From Vicia villosa (lineage: Eukaryota; Streptophyta; Magnoliopsida; Fabales; Fabaceae): a stretch of 64,000 bases of DNA. Where the stretch lies: positions 79,148,364 through 79,212,363 of the forward strand of contig NC_081184.1 in assembly GCF_029867415.1 (NCBI RefSeq). The letters run 5' to 3'. The position numbers were made by a program, and so were the translations under genes. Positions 23,271 through 33,804 of the stretch are shown piece by piece. Under the pieces are notes generated by a model that was not told the DNA's origin, searched no databases, and worked only from the letters and a program-made list of their open reading frames with translations. How positions within the stretch are numbered: position 1 is the first letter of the stretch; every line of letters starts with the position of its first letter.

Positions 23271-23498
23271 ATGGATATGGCTTTACCTTATAACAATAGG
23301 AGGATCCTTTTTATAGTTATAATGATCGTTTTCTTTGTTCTGGTTGTTTCATCTCAACTTGGAGTCGACTGTAGGCCTTTGCAAAATGAAAGATCAATGG
23401 CAGGGAAATTTGATGAGCTTTATTTGCAAATCCTTCCACGTGAACTGCCAAAGCCATCAACACCTGATCCAATTCATCCAATAATTCATGGTCACTAA
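23271..23498 (+). CDS. Small secreted peptide precursor, possibly CLE-like
   Basis: 75 codons, intronless, ATG 23271 to TAA 23496. Residues 11-33 are a strong hydrophobic signal segment after an Arg-Arg pair, followed by CRPL at a likely cleavage site, a short polar spacer, and a Pro-rich C-terminus with KPSTPDPIHP then IIHGH. The P-S/T-x-P-D-P-I-H spacing resembles the CLE core (VPTGPDPIHN type), but the CLE Gly is Thr and five residues follow the core. The GH end recalls PIP-type peptides. It is the only open frame in the window with host-gene character and lies between elements C and the LINE. Which family, and whether it is expressed, is open. Confidence 0.5.
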   Translation: MDMALPYNNRRILFIVIMIVFFVLVVSSQLGVDCRPLQNERSMAGKFDELYLQILPRELPKPSTPDPIHPIIHGH

Positions 23499-23820
23499 GT
23501 ATACATATAAAAAGTTATATTTGTACTGATTTATCAATTAATATTGAATATATTACTTCACATATAGTTAATACTCTGTGTATTATGTTTCAGAAATATA
23601 AGTAGAGGATTTTAAAAATAGCTCAGCCATGTATTATTTTTTCTCAGAAATATTCTTTCTCTAGCATTTGGATTTTGTGAGAGAAGTTTTGAATATTTCA
23701 TGAAATCTTAACCAACTATTTTTTTTTACATGAGGAACATCTCTGACACTCTCTTTTAAATTAATGCTATATGTCTATTATTATTGGATAAATATTTATG
23801 TAAATACTTTATCAACATCT
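23499..23820. other. 3' flank of the peptide gene
   Basis: AT-rich, no coding signal. It probably holds the 3' UTR and ends at the LINE target duplication. Confidence 0.35.
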
Positions 23821-23834
23821 AAGTAATTGATGTT
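23821..23834. other. LINE target-site duplication, left copy
   Basis: AAGTAATTGATGTT, identical to 29613-29626. A 14-bp exact direct repeat flanking a LINE is the normal product of target-primed reverse transcription. Confidence 0.9.
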
Positions 23835-23861
23835 AACCAACATGACAAAGTAGGTATCCAC

Positions 23862-24474
23862 CAACATCCCAACTGGCTGTGTGCAGGCTTTCGTGAAGCC
23901 GTTACTGATTGTAATTTATTGGATATTTCGATGGAAGGTCACCCTTTCACGTGGATTAAAAGTCGGGGGTCTGATCATGTCATTGAAGAACGGTTGGATA
24001 GAGCTCTCGCGACGCAGGATTGGTTGGATAATTTTTCGGATGCTAAGCTTCTTAACTTGCTGGCCTCGCATTCAGACCATATATAGTCCCATTTTGTTGC
24101 AATGCGATCCGTTCAATCAGAAACATCCAAACAAATATTCCTTCAGATTCAAGAATGCTTGGCTGAAAAATGATGAGCTGGAAGATGTTGTTACGAGAGG
24201 TTGGATTGTTGAGGTAAATGATGGAGTGTTGCATCGTATAAGTAATTGTGCGAAGGAGTTAGCTAGCTGGAACAAGGTGAATGGCAAAAAACAGCGCCAC
24301 AATCTGTCAATTCATATGGCAACCATGGTTCGAGGTCGCCAAATGACGAGGATGCAGCTAATAGATTTATTGAGGCGCAGAGGAAGTACAATAAAGTCCT
24401 GGTTCAGGAGGAGTTTTTTGGAAACAAAGAGCGAAAATGCATTGGTTATGGTATGGCGATTCGAATTCTAAGTT
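23862..24474 (+). pseudogene. LINE endonuclease C-terminal part
   Basis: Reads GHPFTWIKSRG, ALATQDW and ASHSDH, the last being the Ser-Asp-His motif of the exonuclease-endonuclease-phosphatase fold used for nicking target DNA. A frameshift near 24075 moves the reading into the next frame, where a spacer with FRFKNAWLKNDE continues to TAA at 24469-24471. The N-terminal catalytic residues are missing because of 5' truncation. Confidence 0.8.
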
Positions 24475-24519
24475 TTTCCATAGGTCGGCTACGGTAAGGA
24501 AGAGATTCAAGAAAATAGA

Positions 24520-25199
24520 AATGTTGGTGGATGAGACAGGGGCTTTGGCAAGAGAGCAAGAGGATCTATATTCTATGTCCTATCGCAAAGTCGTATTTTG
24601 AAGAGTTGTTTGTCGCTAAGCAAGGGGAGTATGCTCCGGTCTTGAATTGTGTTCAACCAGTTATATCACATGATGATAATTGCATGTTGCTATCTCATAT
24701 TACCGAAGCGGAATTATACGAAGCCCTTATTCAGATGCATCCGGATAAGTCTCCTGGTCTCGACGGATTTAACCCGGCATTCTATCAACATTTTTGGAAT
24801 CTGTATGGTGATGATATTTTTCATGCCGCAGCTACTTGGTTGACTAGAGGGTTCTTTCCTTCATAACTCAACAAGACTAATATATGTCTTGTCCCTAAAT
24901 GTGCTAATCCAAAAAATATGAAGGATCTCAGACCCATATCTCTCTGCAATGTTGTTTATAAGCTTGTTTCCAAGTTGCTTGCTAATCGGTTCAAGTTGGT
25001 CTTGGATAAGTGTGTTTCGGAGGAGCAATTTGCCTTCGTTGAAGGGAGGTCTATTCTAGATAATGCTATGGTAGCTACTAAAATTATTCATGCTTTGAAA
25101 AGGAAGACGAGTGGTAACATGGCTAATCTGACATTGAAGATTGATATTAGTAAAGCTTATGATAGAGTTGATTGAGGGTTTCTTAGAGGGATGCTACTT
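24520..25199 (+). pseudogene. LINE reverse transcriptase, first half
   Basis: Holds non-LTR RT motifs DKSPGLDGFN, RPISLCNVVYK, QFAFVEGRSILDN and KIDISKAYDRVD; the last contains the first catalytic Asp. TAA at 24864-24866 and TGA at 25173-25175 (Trp codon expected) interrupt it. It is cut at 25199 by the solo LTR and resumes at 27306. Confidence 0.85.
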
Positions 25200-27305
25200 T
25201 GTAACACCCTTCTAAACCCCGCGGCAATTAAATAAATTAATCAGAGTAAAACATAAAAACAAGGGTGCCACAATTCATATTTAAAATAAATACCATATGT
25301 CATTGCCATGCGTTATTCATCATAATACATAATAATTCATGTTTCTACACAGCGGAACATTCATCAACGGATAAGCATAACATCATCTATGCAATATCTT
25401 ACAAGATTAATCCGATAACAACAAAATAGAATATCATCATAAACTCTAAACTAGCATTCCCCCAATGTTACAATATCAGAGCATGACACCTGGCGCTATA
25501 CTAACACACTGACTTATGAGCTAATCCTCACCAAGTCGAAAGCCGCTATCCTCAATCTGAAATAACAACATGTAAGGGTGAGTCTCATCGCAATTAACAA
25601 ATATTATTGCATCATAAATAATAACACACCATTGTTATATCATTCACCCAATCGTATTATATTCAGACAATTCAACAAAACACGCAACCAACACATCATC
25701 AATTCATAACACTGAAACACATTCAATCATGTTATGAAATCATGCATATGAATGAACTGACACTATGCATGTGGTACCAAACATCATCAATGGGAATAAC
25801 CCACCGACCGATCCAACATCATCAAGATACGGTCCTGCCAGCATAAATTCCACACAATGGGAATTATGCCCTTCACTGAATCCACAACATCATCTGGATT
25901 CAGCCCTCAACACATGATTATGAATGAATGCAAACATATATGAAACATACTTCTACCATCGTCAAGTCTATGAGTAACATCATCCAATACTCAAACCATC
26001 ATCATCATCATCATTATCATCAAAGTATGTTTATATAGGTTAGCATCATTCAAATACAATCAATCATCATCATCATCATTAAGAACATACATGTATTCAC
26101 ATCAATCCTCATCATCATCATCCATAAAGAACATACATGTATTCACATCTTCCTACACAAATCAATCATCATTATACAATTCTCAACAATCATCACATAA
26201 TCATGTTTTCAAACACATCTTATAATGTCACATTTCATCATATATGTCAACAATACATCATCCATCAAACTAACAAAATGTTCACATCATATTCATATTC
26301 TCGCATAGAGTATCTTATAAAATTCACCATCCAATTAAATAAATCATCATACGACTCATATTTTAAACATAGCATGTATCGTCATATCTCATCGTATATG
26401 TCCACAACACATCATTCATCAAAACAAGCAAATCATGGTTTAAAATAATCAAAAGTTACACCTCATTTCATCATTTAAACACATAGTTTATTTTATGCGG
26501 TTCATCATACTCAAAACGGCACTCAAAATAGGCCAACGGTTCAAAAGATACATCATTTTCAAGTTTGGAAAATTTCTGCACAGCAAAGTTCGCTCAGCGG
26601 ACCACTAGCGACCTGTGACAGAAGCAAAATACCTTCAGACCTCCGCTCAGCGGACCACTAGTGACCTTTTTAGGTTGGGTCCTCCGCTTAGCGGACCCCC
26701 CCTCCGCTTAGCGGATCTGCGATTTTACAAATTCTCAGGTCTGCGACGGACCCTGCGATCTCACACATTTTTTAGTCCAATATCGATTCTAAGCATCATA
26801 TACAGCCAAATAATCATCAATTGCATCATCATACATCATTATACATCAAAACAACACATTATTAACCAATAATCTCTGCAATTTCATCAATTATAACCTC
26901 CCTAACCTAACATATAATCCAATTGACCCAAACAACATCCCTAATCAATATTATCATCTAAGAATGCGATAATAGATGCTAACCGGAGAGTCCCCCCCTT
27001 ACCTTAGCAAAATTCTTGATTTTGGTCTCTTCCTCTTCCGTTCCTCTTTGCGTTCCTCAGCTCTTCCCTTCAACTTTTTCTTTTTCACGTTCTGCTCTTT
27101 CTTTCCCAATTCCTTTTTATTTTATGAAAAAATAATATTATAATTAGTAATGGGCTTACTAACATAACACCTCCTTCTTACTAATGCCACATTCGGCCCA
27201 ACGCCATAATCCATTCATTTTCCAATTATTTTCATAAAACCAAAATATTATAATTATTAATTCAATTTCCAATTAAATTAAAAATTAAAATATACGGGTG
27301 TTACA
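25200..27305 (-). mobile_element. Solo LTR of the element H family (Ty3/gypsy)
   Basis: 2106 bp with perfect 10-bp inverted ends (TGTAACACCC ... GGGTGTTACA). Whole length corresponds, reverse-complemented, to the 5' LTR at 59847-61906: shared CCGCGG end, CTTACCTTAGC block, GGTACCACATGCAT-like block. No internal element sequence, so it is the product of LTR-LTR recombination. Flanks TACTT (25195-25199) and TGATT (27306-27310) match at 3 of 5 positions, a decayed target duplication. Small open frames inside are low-complexity and not genes. Confidence 0.88.
26589..26717. repeat. Four TCCGCTYAGCGGA palindromes in the solo LTR
   Basis: CGCTCAGCGG or CGCTTAGCGG, extended to TCCGC/GCGGA, occurs four times (near 26590, 26642, 26683, 26703). 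The related LTR of element H has a different palindrome, GGAACCGGTTCC type, at the same distance from the LTR start. Confidence 0.8.
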
Positions 27306-28016
27306 TGATTCGCCTGGGTTTTGATGAGATATGGACGCATTGGTTGTTGATGTGTGTAACTTCGGTGCATTACTCTGTTCTTATTAATTCGGATAGAGTC
27401 GAACCCATTATTCCAGGAAGAGGATTGATACAAGAAGACCCTTTGTCACCTTATATGTTTATCCTTATCTTTGAAGGCCTTTCTGCTCGCATTAGAGGAG
27501 CCGTTTCCCGTGGAGATCTCCATGGCGCACATATTTGCAGGGGGTACCTAGTGCGTCCCACTTGCTTTTTGCTGACGATTGTTTTCTATTTTGCAAGGAA
27601 AATCTAGTGGAGGTGTCTAATCTTGTGGAGATTCTAAAAATTTATGCTGAGGCGACGGGTCAAGTGATTAACCTTTCTAAATCCGAAGTGTTTTTCAGCT
27701 GTAACTTGAGTGGGCCAGCTCAAGAGGATTTAGCCAAAGTGATGGGGGTGAGACGGATTTTGGGAACAGGGACATACTTGGGTCTACCGTCCATGATTGG
27801 TAGAAGAAAGAAGGCGGTGTTCTCTTTTATTAAGGATCGGATATAGAAAAGAATCAATTCTTGGAGTGGTAGGTCTTTATCTAAAGCGGGGAAAGAGGTT
27901 ATGATTAAATCAGTGCTTCAGTCGATTCCAACCTATATTATGAGTGTCTATTTGATTCAGGATGGGGTGGTGAATGATATTGAGAAAATGCTTAACTCGT
28001 TTTGGTGTGGGTGGTA
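27306..28016 (+). pseudogene. LINE reverse transcriptase, second half
   Basis: Resumes at RLGFDEIW, then GRGL-DPLSPY and, after a frameshift near 27540, LLFADDCFLF with the FADD catalytic motif. Thumb-like sequence (INLSKSEVFFS, YLGLPSMIGRRKK) follows. TAG at 27844-27846 and a stop near 28016 interrupt it. Confidence 0.85.
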
Positions 28017-28144
28017 GTAATAACAAAGGCATAAGGTGGTTGGCTTGGGAGAGAATGACTATGCTGAAGAGCGAGGAAGGTATGGGATTTAGGGACTTCA
28101 AAGCCTTCAACATGGTTATGGTAGAAAAACAAGGTTAGAATCTT

Positions 28145-28793
28145 TTGGCAAAACCCAATTCTCTCGTAGCTAGATTCTTCAAAGCAATTTATTTTCCTCG
28201 CTCATCTTATCTTGATTCTGAGGCTGGTAATAACCCGAGTTTTGTGTGGCGCAGTTTGTGGAAAGCTAAGGAGGTGCTAAAGGTTGGTAGTAGGTGGAGT
28301 ATAGGGGAAGGAAATTTCATTAAGGTGATGCATGAACCATGGCTTCGTGAGAAATGTAATTGGTGGGTTAGAGGCCCACAAGCTCAAGATGTGCATGACC
28401 TTTATGTCAAGGATCTTTTGCTCCCCGACGTCAAGCAATGGGAAGTGGTAAAGGTGAAAAATCTTTTTGATCAAGTGGGGGCCGAATCTATTCTTAAAGT
28501 ACCTTTGGTGGAAGATGTAGTGGAAGATAGAATGGTGTGGCAAGAAGATAAGAATGGTGTGTATAGTGTGAAATCGGGTTATAGGCTTTGGAGAGGATTG
28601 CAAAGTAGTACACTGTATCATGGTTTGGAGGGTAATTGGAAGAATTTGTGGAACATTTCCGCTCCTTCTAGAGATAAGCATTTATTATGGCGGGTTTGTA
28701 GGGTTTGCCTCCTGACTCGCACTAAGTTGCAACAACATCATGTCCTTTGCCCATCTCTTTGTCTGTGGTGTGAGTTAGAAGAAGAGGATGATT
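28145..28793 (+). pseudogene. LINE region after RT (zf-RVT-like)
   Basis: Open frame with GVYSVKSGYRLW and LLWRVCRVCLLTRTKL-QHH-CPSLCLWCELEEED, the Cys/His-rich region normally found between RT and RNase H in plant L1 elements. Stops at a TAG near 28793. Confidence 0.8.
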
Positions 28794-28846
28794 AGCACAT
28801 TTTTTTCGGTTTCATTTCTACTTCTCAAAGTTGGCGGTCAGCAGGT

Positions 28847-29593
28847 TTGTCTTCTATAATTGACCTTCGTTTACATACTTTTCATGATGCTAAGTCAATT
28901 ATTTTTTACGTCTGTAGTCGTGAGGACCGTAGGGATGCGGGTAGATTTGCGATCTTGCTTGAGTTTCTTTGGAAAAGTAGGAATAATGTGGTTTGGAAAT
29001 ATGGTCGAGAAGATGCTATAAGAATTGGGTTACAAGCCTATCACAATTGGTATGATTGGTATTTAGCTAGAGAGGAGCATACGGTGTGCGATGCTAATAA
29101 TATTTCAGTTGTCTGGACTCCGCCTATGGTTAATTAGGTGAAGTGCAGTGTTGATGTAGGTTTTAATAATGTTTGTGGTACTACTAATAGAGGGTGGTGC
29201 TTTAAGGATCATTTGGGGAGACTTATTAGAGCAAGTGTTTTGTGGGATATGGGCCTTTTTTTTGTCTTTAAAGCCGAAGCCATTGCTTTGAAGGAAGCAG
29301 TCCAGCATGCTATCTCCTCCCACTTCTCTCGTGTTACCTTTGAAAGTGATTGTCAAGTTGTTGTCAATGCTATCCAAGCTAAACATGCCGGTTCCTCTGA
29401 ATTTAGTTGCATCATTAAATCTATACATAATTTTTTATGTTTATTTCCGAACTTTGAGGTAAAGTTCATTAAGCGCCAAGCGAATTCGATTGCCCGTACG
29501 TTAGCTAAGGCGACTAATTCTTGGACTAGGCGTAGGTTCTTTAATATGATACCTCCTTGTAGTGAACTTTGTTTGATGAATGAAATATGTTAA
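28847..29593 (+). pseudogene. LINE C-terminal RNase H domain
   Basis: Two frames separated by a TAG at 29135-29137. The second is a plant-LINE RNase H (RVT_3 type): KCSVDVGF with Asp, AEAIALKEA with Glu, ESDCQVVV with Asp, and a RQAN-ARTLAK end where the usual His is Arg. Ends TAA 29591-29593, 14 bp before the A tract. Confidence 0.8.
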
Positions 29594-29612
29594 GTTTGTT
29601 TTTGTCAAAAAA

Positions 29613-29626
29613 AAGTAATTGATGTT
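29613..29626. other. LINE target-site duplication, right copy
   Basis: AAGTAATTGATGTT. The assembled contig ends exactly at its last base; the 100-N gap starts at 29627. Confidence 0.9.
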
Positions 29627-29726
29627 NNNNNNNNNNNNNNNNNNNNNNNNNNNNNNNNNNNNNNNNNNNNNNNNNNNNNNNNNNNNNNNNNNNNNNNNNN
29701 NNNNNNNNNNNNNNNNNNNNNNNNNN
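29627..29726. other. Assembly gap of 100 N
   Basis: Exactly 100 unknown bases, the usual placeholder for a gap of unknown size. Sequence on the right starts inside the RNase H of element D, so its 5' part is in the gap or the two sides are not truly adjacent. Confidence 0.98.
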
Positions 29727-29728
29727 CT

Positions 29729-31342
29729 AACAATATAGCCGAATACGAAGCATGTATTCTGGGTCTCAAAGCTGCAATCGATCTAAGAATCAAATTCCTG
29801 GAAGTCTACGGAGACTCGGCCTGGGTAATCTACCAAGTTAAAGGGGAATGGGACACGAAGCACCCAAATCTAATTCCTTACAAAGAATATGTGTTGAGTT
29901 TGATTCCTTACTTCGAGGAAATCACTTTCGAACACATCCCACGCGAGGAAAATCAACTAGCTGATGCTTTAGCTACCATGTCATCCATGTTCAAAGTCAG
30001 GTGGGACAACGAGGCGCCTATGATCATCATTTACAGGCAAGATGAACCATCTTATTGCAATGAGATCAATACTGAAGGAACCGAGGAAAAACCATGGTTC
30101 TATGAAGTAAAAAGATATCTCGAAGCTCAGGAGTACCCTGAAGGGACATCCATTAACGACAGAAAGTTTCTAAGGAGATTTGCTGCCAAATTCTTTCTAA
30201 GCAATGGAACCCTATACAAACGCAACCATGACTCGACTTTACTTCGCTGTGTAAACAAGAAGGAAGCAGAACAGATCATGGAAGAAATACACGATGGTAC
30301 CTTCGGTACTCATTCCAGTGGACATACAATGGCTAAAAAGATCCTGAGATCAGGTTATTACTGGTCTACCATGGAAACAGACTGCCATCATCACTCCCGA
30401 ACATGTCACAAATGCCAGATATACGCTGACAAAGTACATGTACCTCCAGTTCCATTAAGCGTCCTGACGGCTCCTTGGCCTTTTGCAATGTGGGGTATTG
30501 ATATGATTGGAGAAATCAAACCTACTGCCTCCAACGGACATCGCTTTATCCTGGTCGCTATTGACTACTTCACAAAGTGGGTAGAAGCAGCTTCATTTGC
30601 TTCTGTAACCAAGAATGTGGTGGCCCGGTTCATCAAATACAATCTCATTTGTCGGTATGGTATCCCTGAACGGATTATCACGGACAATGGCACAAATCTA
30701 AACAACAGAATGATTACTGAACTTTGCACACAGTTCAAGATCAAACATCATAATTCTTCTCCATACCGACCAAAGATGAACGGCGCGGTGGAAGCTGCCA
30801 ACAAGAATATCAAGAAAATCATACAAAAAATGACAGTAACCTACAAAGACTGGCATGAGATGTTGCCTTTTGCTCTTCATGGTTATCGCACATCTGCGCG
30901 TACTTCAACAGGGGCAACTCCATTCTCCTTAGTCTATGGTATGGAGGCAGTTCTTCCAATTGAAATTCAGATTCCTTCCCTAAGGATTATGAAAGAAGCC
31001 AATCTAGACGAAGACGATTGGATTCAAACACGGTTGGACCAGATAAACTTGATTGATGAGAAAAGGCTCGCAGCTATTTGTCATGGTCAGCTATACCAAA
31101 AGCGTATGATCAAAGCCTTCAACAAAAAAGTCAAAAGTCAAGCATACCAAACTGGTAGCTTGGTTGTCAAACGCATCATCTTACCACAAGGTGATCCCAG
31201 GGGCAAATGGACTCCCACCTACGAGGGACCATTCATAATCAAGAAAATATTCTCCGACGGCGCCATGTTGCTTACCACCATGGATGGCGAGGATTTCCCA
31301 CATCCTGTGAATGCTGACATAGTCAAAAAATACTACGCTTAA
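29729..31342 (+). CDS. Element D RNase H (partial) and integrase
   Basis: 537 codons open from the gap edge to TAA at 31340. RNase H part has AEYEACILGL with the catalytic Glu and YGDSAW with Asp, ending near HIPREENQLADALA. Integrase has a zinc-binding region (GTHSSGH ... CHKCQ), the DDE core (Asp in WGIDMIGEI, Asp in ITDNGTN, Glu in NGAVEAANK) and a C-terminal GPFIIKKIFSDGAMLL fold. No lesion visible. Integrase joins the element cDNA into the genome. RT and everything before it are lost in the gap. The ATG count does not matter, since this is the end of a polyprotein. Confidence 0.92.
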   Translation, partial: NNIAEYEACILGLKAAIDLRIKFLEVYGDSAWVIYQVKGEWDTKHPNLIPYKEYVLSLIPYFEEITFEHIPREENQLADALATMSSMFKVRWDNEAPMIIIYRQDEPSYCNEINTEGTEEKPWFYEVKRYLEAQEYPEGTSINDRKFLRRFAAKFFLSNGTLYKRNHDSTLLRCVNKKEAEQIMEEIHDGTFGTHSSGHTMAKKILRSGYYWSTMETDCHHHSRTCHKCQIYADKVHVPPVPLSVLTAPWPFAMWGIDMIGEIKPTASNGHRFILVAIDYFTKWVEAASFASVTKNVVARFIKYNLICRYGIPERIITDNGTNLNNRMITELCTQFKIKHHNSSPYRPKMNGAVEAANKNIKKIIQKMTVTYKDWHEMLPFALHGYRTSARTSTGATPFSLVYGMEAVLPIEIQIPSLRIMKEANLDEDDWIQTRLDQINLIDEKRLAAICHGQLYQKRMIKAFNKKVKSQAYQTGSLVVKRIILPQGDPRGKWTPTYEGPFIIKKIFSDGAMLLTTMDGEDFPHPVNADIVKKYYA

Positions 31343-31360
31343 AAAGAAAAAAACAGCTCG

Positions 31361-31500
31361 CTAAGTTGAAAACCTGAAAGGGCAACTTAGGCAAAAATGA
31401 GCGTCTCGGTGGATTGAAAACCCGAAAGGGCGGTCCAGGCAAAAATTAGAGACTAAACAAATACTATCCCGGTAGGCTGAAAACCTGAAAGGGCAGCCTA
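31361..31500 (+). repeat. Three hairpins with a CCYGAAAGGG apex in the D 3' UTR
   Basis: Outer stems CTAAGTTG/CAACTTAG (31361-31390), TGGATTG/CGGTCCA (31410-31437, two G-U) and TAGGCTG/CAGCCTA (31473-31500) all enclose AAAACC(T/C)GAAAGGG, which can form an inner stem capped by a GAAA tetraloop. Each is followed by GGC or GG and AAAAA. Stems differ but stay paired. Starts 19 bp after the integrase stop. Confidence 0.8.
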
Positions 31501-32680
31501 GGAAAAAGTTAGGGAATGAAGCATACAAGTGTGTTCCGTTCAGCAGCCTACTCATCATCAAGATTCAACATCTCAAAGACACTGATCAGTCCAATCACTT
31601 TCTTCCAACAAGTGAGGGATGAGATGCTCGAAGACAGATTGGCAATAGCAGAGTTGAAACTTGACTGGATCGTTCTCACATAGCTATTTATCTTTATAAA
31701 TATTTTCCAAAACTTTCTGACAGTTTCCTACTTCTAGGATTGTTGTCTCCCTGTGCTAACCCGCCTACCATGGCTCTTTTCAATGCAGCTTTTTCAAAAA
31801 TCACTATTTTCACTTTTTTTGTTTAAATACGTAAGCGTCCCAATGATAATTTTGAATGAACATGTGCATTTGAATATGATTGATGTTTACCAGGAAAAAA
31901 AGGAATAGCATTCAGGAAATGTCCCAATTATCTGGACATCATCCCATCAGAAGAAAACCACCAAGAGAAACGCATTTCTCAGCAAATTCCTCAAAAAGAT
32001 TTTCTCTTCAGAAGAAGTCTTATTCCCCCAGCAGGGTTGTTCCAGATTACTGTCTTCAGAAGGTGTGATCCCCGCACCCGGACTTGGTCAGATAGTGCAT
32101 CGGAGGATTATGCATCTTCCTCATTCCCGTTTGAAAGGGCATCAGAACTTCCAGTCACCTTTGATTCCCCAAGCAGTAGTCAAAGATCCTTCAACAGGAT
32201 ACCCGGGTTCTCAAGGAATTTCCCCAGCCAAGGGTACTCAAACAAGACAAAAGATCATCAACGATCACAATACATTCATGTCCAGCTGACTAGTGGGAAT
32301 TTATTTTTCCAACTAAAAGCTTGACACGCATCACATTCATACATCACATTCATACCTCACACATTCACATTCACATTAACTTTCATACATCATATTCATA
32401 TTCATATTCACACATCATATTCATACATCATGCATCATGCGCATATTCATACGCATATTCATACACAACATCCCATGCATATTTCTCCGGGAATATCTCA
32501 CATTTACATGCATCATAAACATTGCATATCACTAACTTGATTTTTCAGGTAGACGGATATCTTTAACAAAGATGTTCTCAATCACATGCAGTGTCCACCT
32601 GAATTCCATGAACAGTTCTCTCAGATATAATCAAGCCGAAGATTCATTCTGATCACTTACCAACTCAAAAAACAGACATC

Positions 32681-32825
32681 ACAGATCTAAAGCGATACCT
32701 CAGACGGTTCCAGAACGATCTAGCATCACAGATCTAAAGCGATACCTCAGACGGTTCCAGAACGATCTAACATTGCGGATCTAAAGCGATACCTCAAATG
32801 GTTTCACAATGATCAACTTCCAAAA
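32681..32825 (+). repeat. Three copies of a 47-bp tandem repeat in the D 3' UTR
   Basis: GATCTAAAGC recurs at 32684, 32731 and 32778, exactly 47 bp apart. First two units are almost identical, the third diverged, and weaker related text continues to about 32915. Fits the hypervariable 3' UTR of Tat/Ogre elements. Confidence 0.85.
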
Positions 32826-33168
32826 TCTAAATCGGAAAAACTTTGGACAAGTTCCGTAACGATTATCTTCCAAGACTTAAAGCGGTAACCTTGGACGGTT
32901 CCGAAACAGTCAACACAAAGACTTTCAAATCCTTCATCAAGATATAATCAATGGATTCATTCTGATGAACAAACCATCAACACATTTACCAAGTGGCATC
33001 TGAAAGCCCATCTCAGGTAATGTTCCAATCTGCCAACAACATTTCGCAGACGACATTCAAATGCAACTTCCAACATCTCTTCTGATCAAGGTAAGTGCAA
33101 ATTTTCAGGGCATCTAAATATTCAATCATCTTCTACCTTCAGATTTCAGACAATCTCTTCAGGTTTAA

Positions 33169-33188
33169 GAAGATTGAATAGGGGCAAC
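33169..33188 (+). other. Polypurine tract of element D
   Basis: AGAAGATTGAATAGGGGCAAC region directly before the LTR start TGTTATACCCC at 33189. Confidence 0.7.
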
Positions 33189-33701
33189 TGTTATACCCCA
33201 AAATTTGCCCACATCTTTTTTCAAGAAAACTCCAATCTGAAAATTAAGAGTCTCATATAATCATGGATTTTTATTTCAACAAATATCCTGACATATGAAA
33301 TACTTAGTTTTTAGAATTTTTCTTATACAGTAATTTGGCTTGCAGTTGAATTTATTCTTACGCAAACGCCAAATACTGTTTATTACTTCACACATGCTAT
33401 TTATTTATTTACAGATAAATAGTACTGACACAATTGGTACAGAGTTAAATCTTTTTGCAGGCGCAGAATCAGGAAACTCAGACTGTACTGGTAACAAGTA
33501 GATTATTATTATCTTTTGTTTCCCACTAATTTTTGTACTACATTCCATTATTTTCAAAAATCTTTTCAAATCTCTTTTTCAAAAATCAAATCTCTCTTTT
33601 TCCCAACACTATCTCCACTTTCTTTCAAATCTTACTTCCACTCAAATTTTCCTTTTGTACGGAATCACATCATTCCCCAACGTCTCTTTCCTTCTTTCCA
33701 T

Positions 33702-33713
33702 TCTATAAATACC
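33702..33713 (+). promoter_or_regulatory. TATA box of the D LTR
   Basis: TCTATAAATACC, a full plant TATA consensus, about 100 bp upstream of the small frame at 33805. Transcription would be expected to start near 33735. Lost in element E. Confidence 0.7.
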
Positions 33714-33804
33714 TCTCATTTTCTTCCATAAAATCTCACATCAAATTCCAACTCATCTTTCAAATTCCTATCTCATATCTATTTTTTCTTCTTCCCTGAC
33801 AAGA

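Larger units (their letters stand above)
23835..29612 (+). mobile_element. 5'-truncated L1-like LINE
   Basis: Starts inside the endonuclease domain, runs through reverse transcriptase, a zinc-finger region and RNase H, and ends in a short A tract (29607-29614) before the right target duplication. A solo gypsy LTR (25200-27305) sits in the RT gene. 5' truncation, A tail and 14-bp duplication are classic LINE features. Coding frame is broken by several stops and frameshifts. Confidence 0.92.

Noticed and set aside
26137..26872. Small plus-strand frames in the solo LTR
   Set aside because: Low-complexity His/Ser/Ile text from CAT/ATC repeats; LTR position explains them.
28277..28681. 134-codon minus-strand frame
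   Set aside because: Antisense of the LINE C-terminal region.
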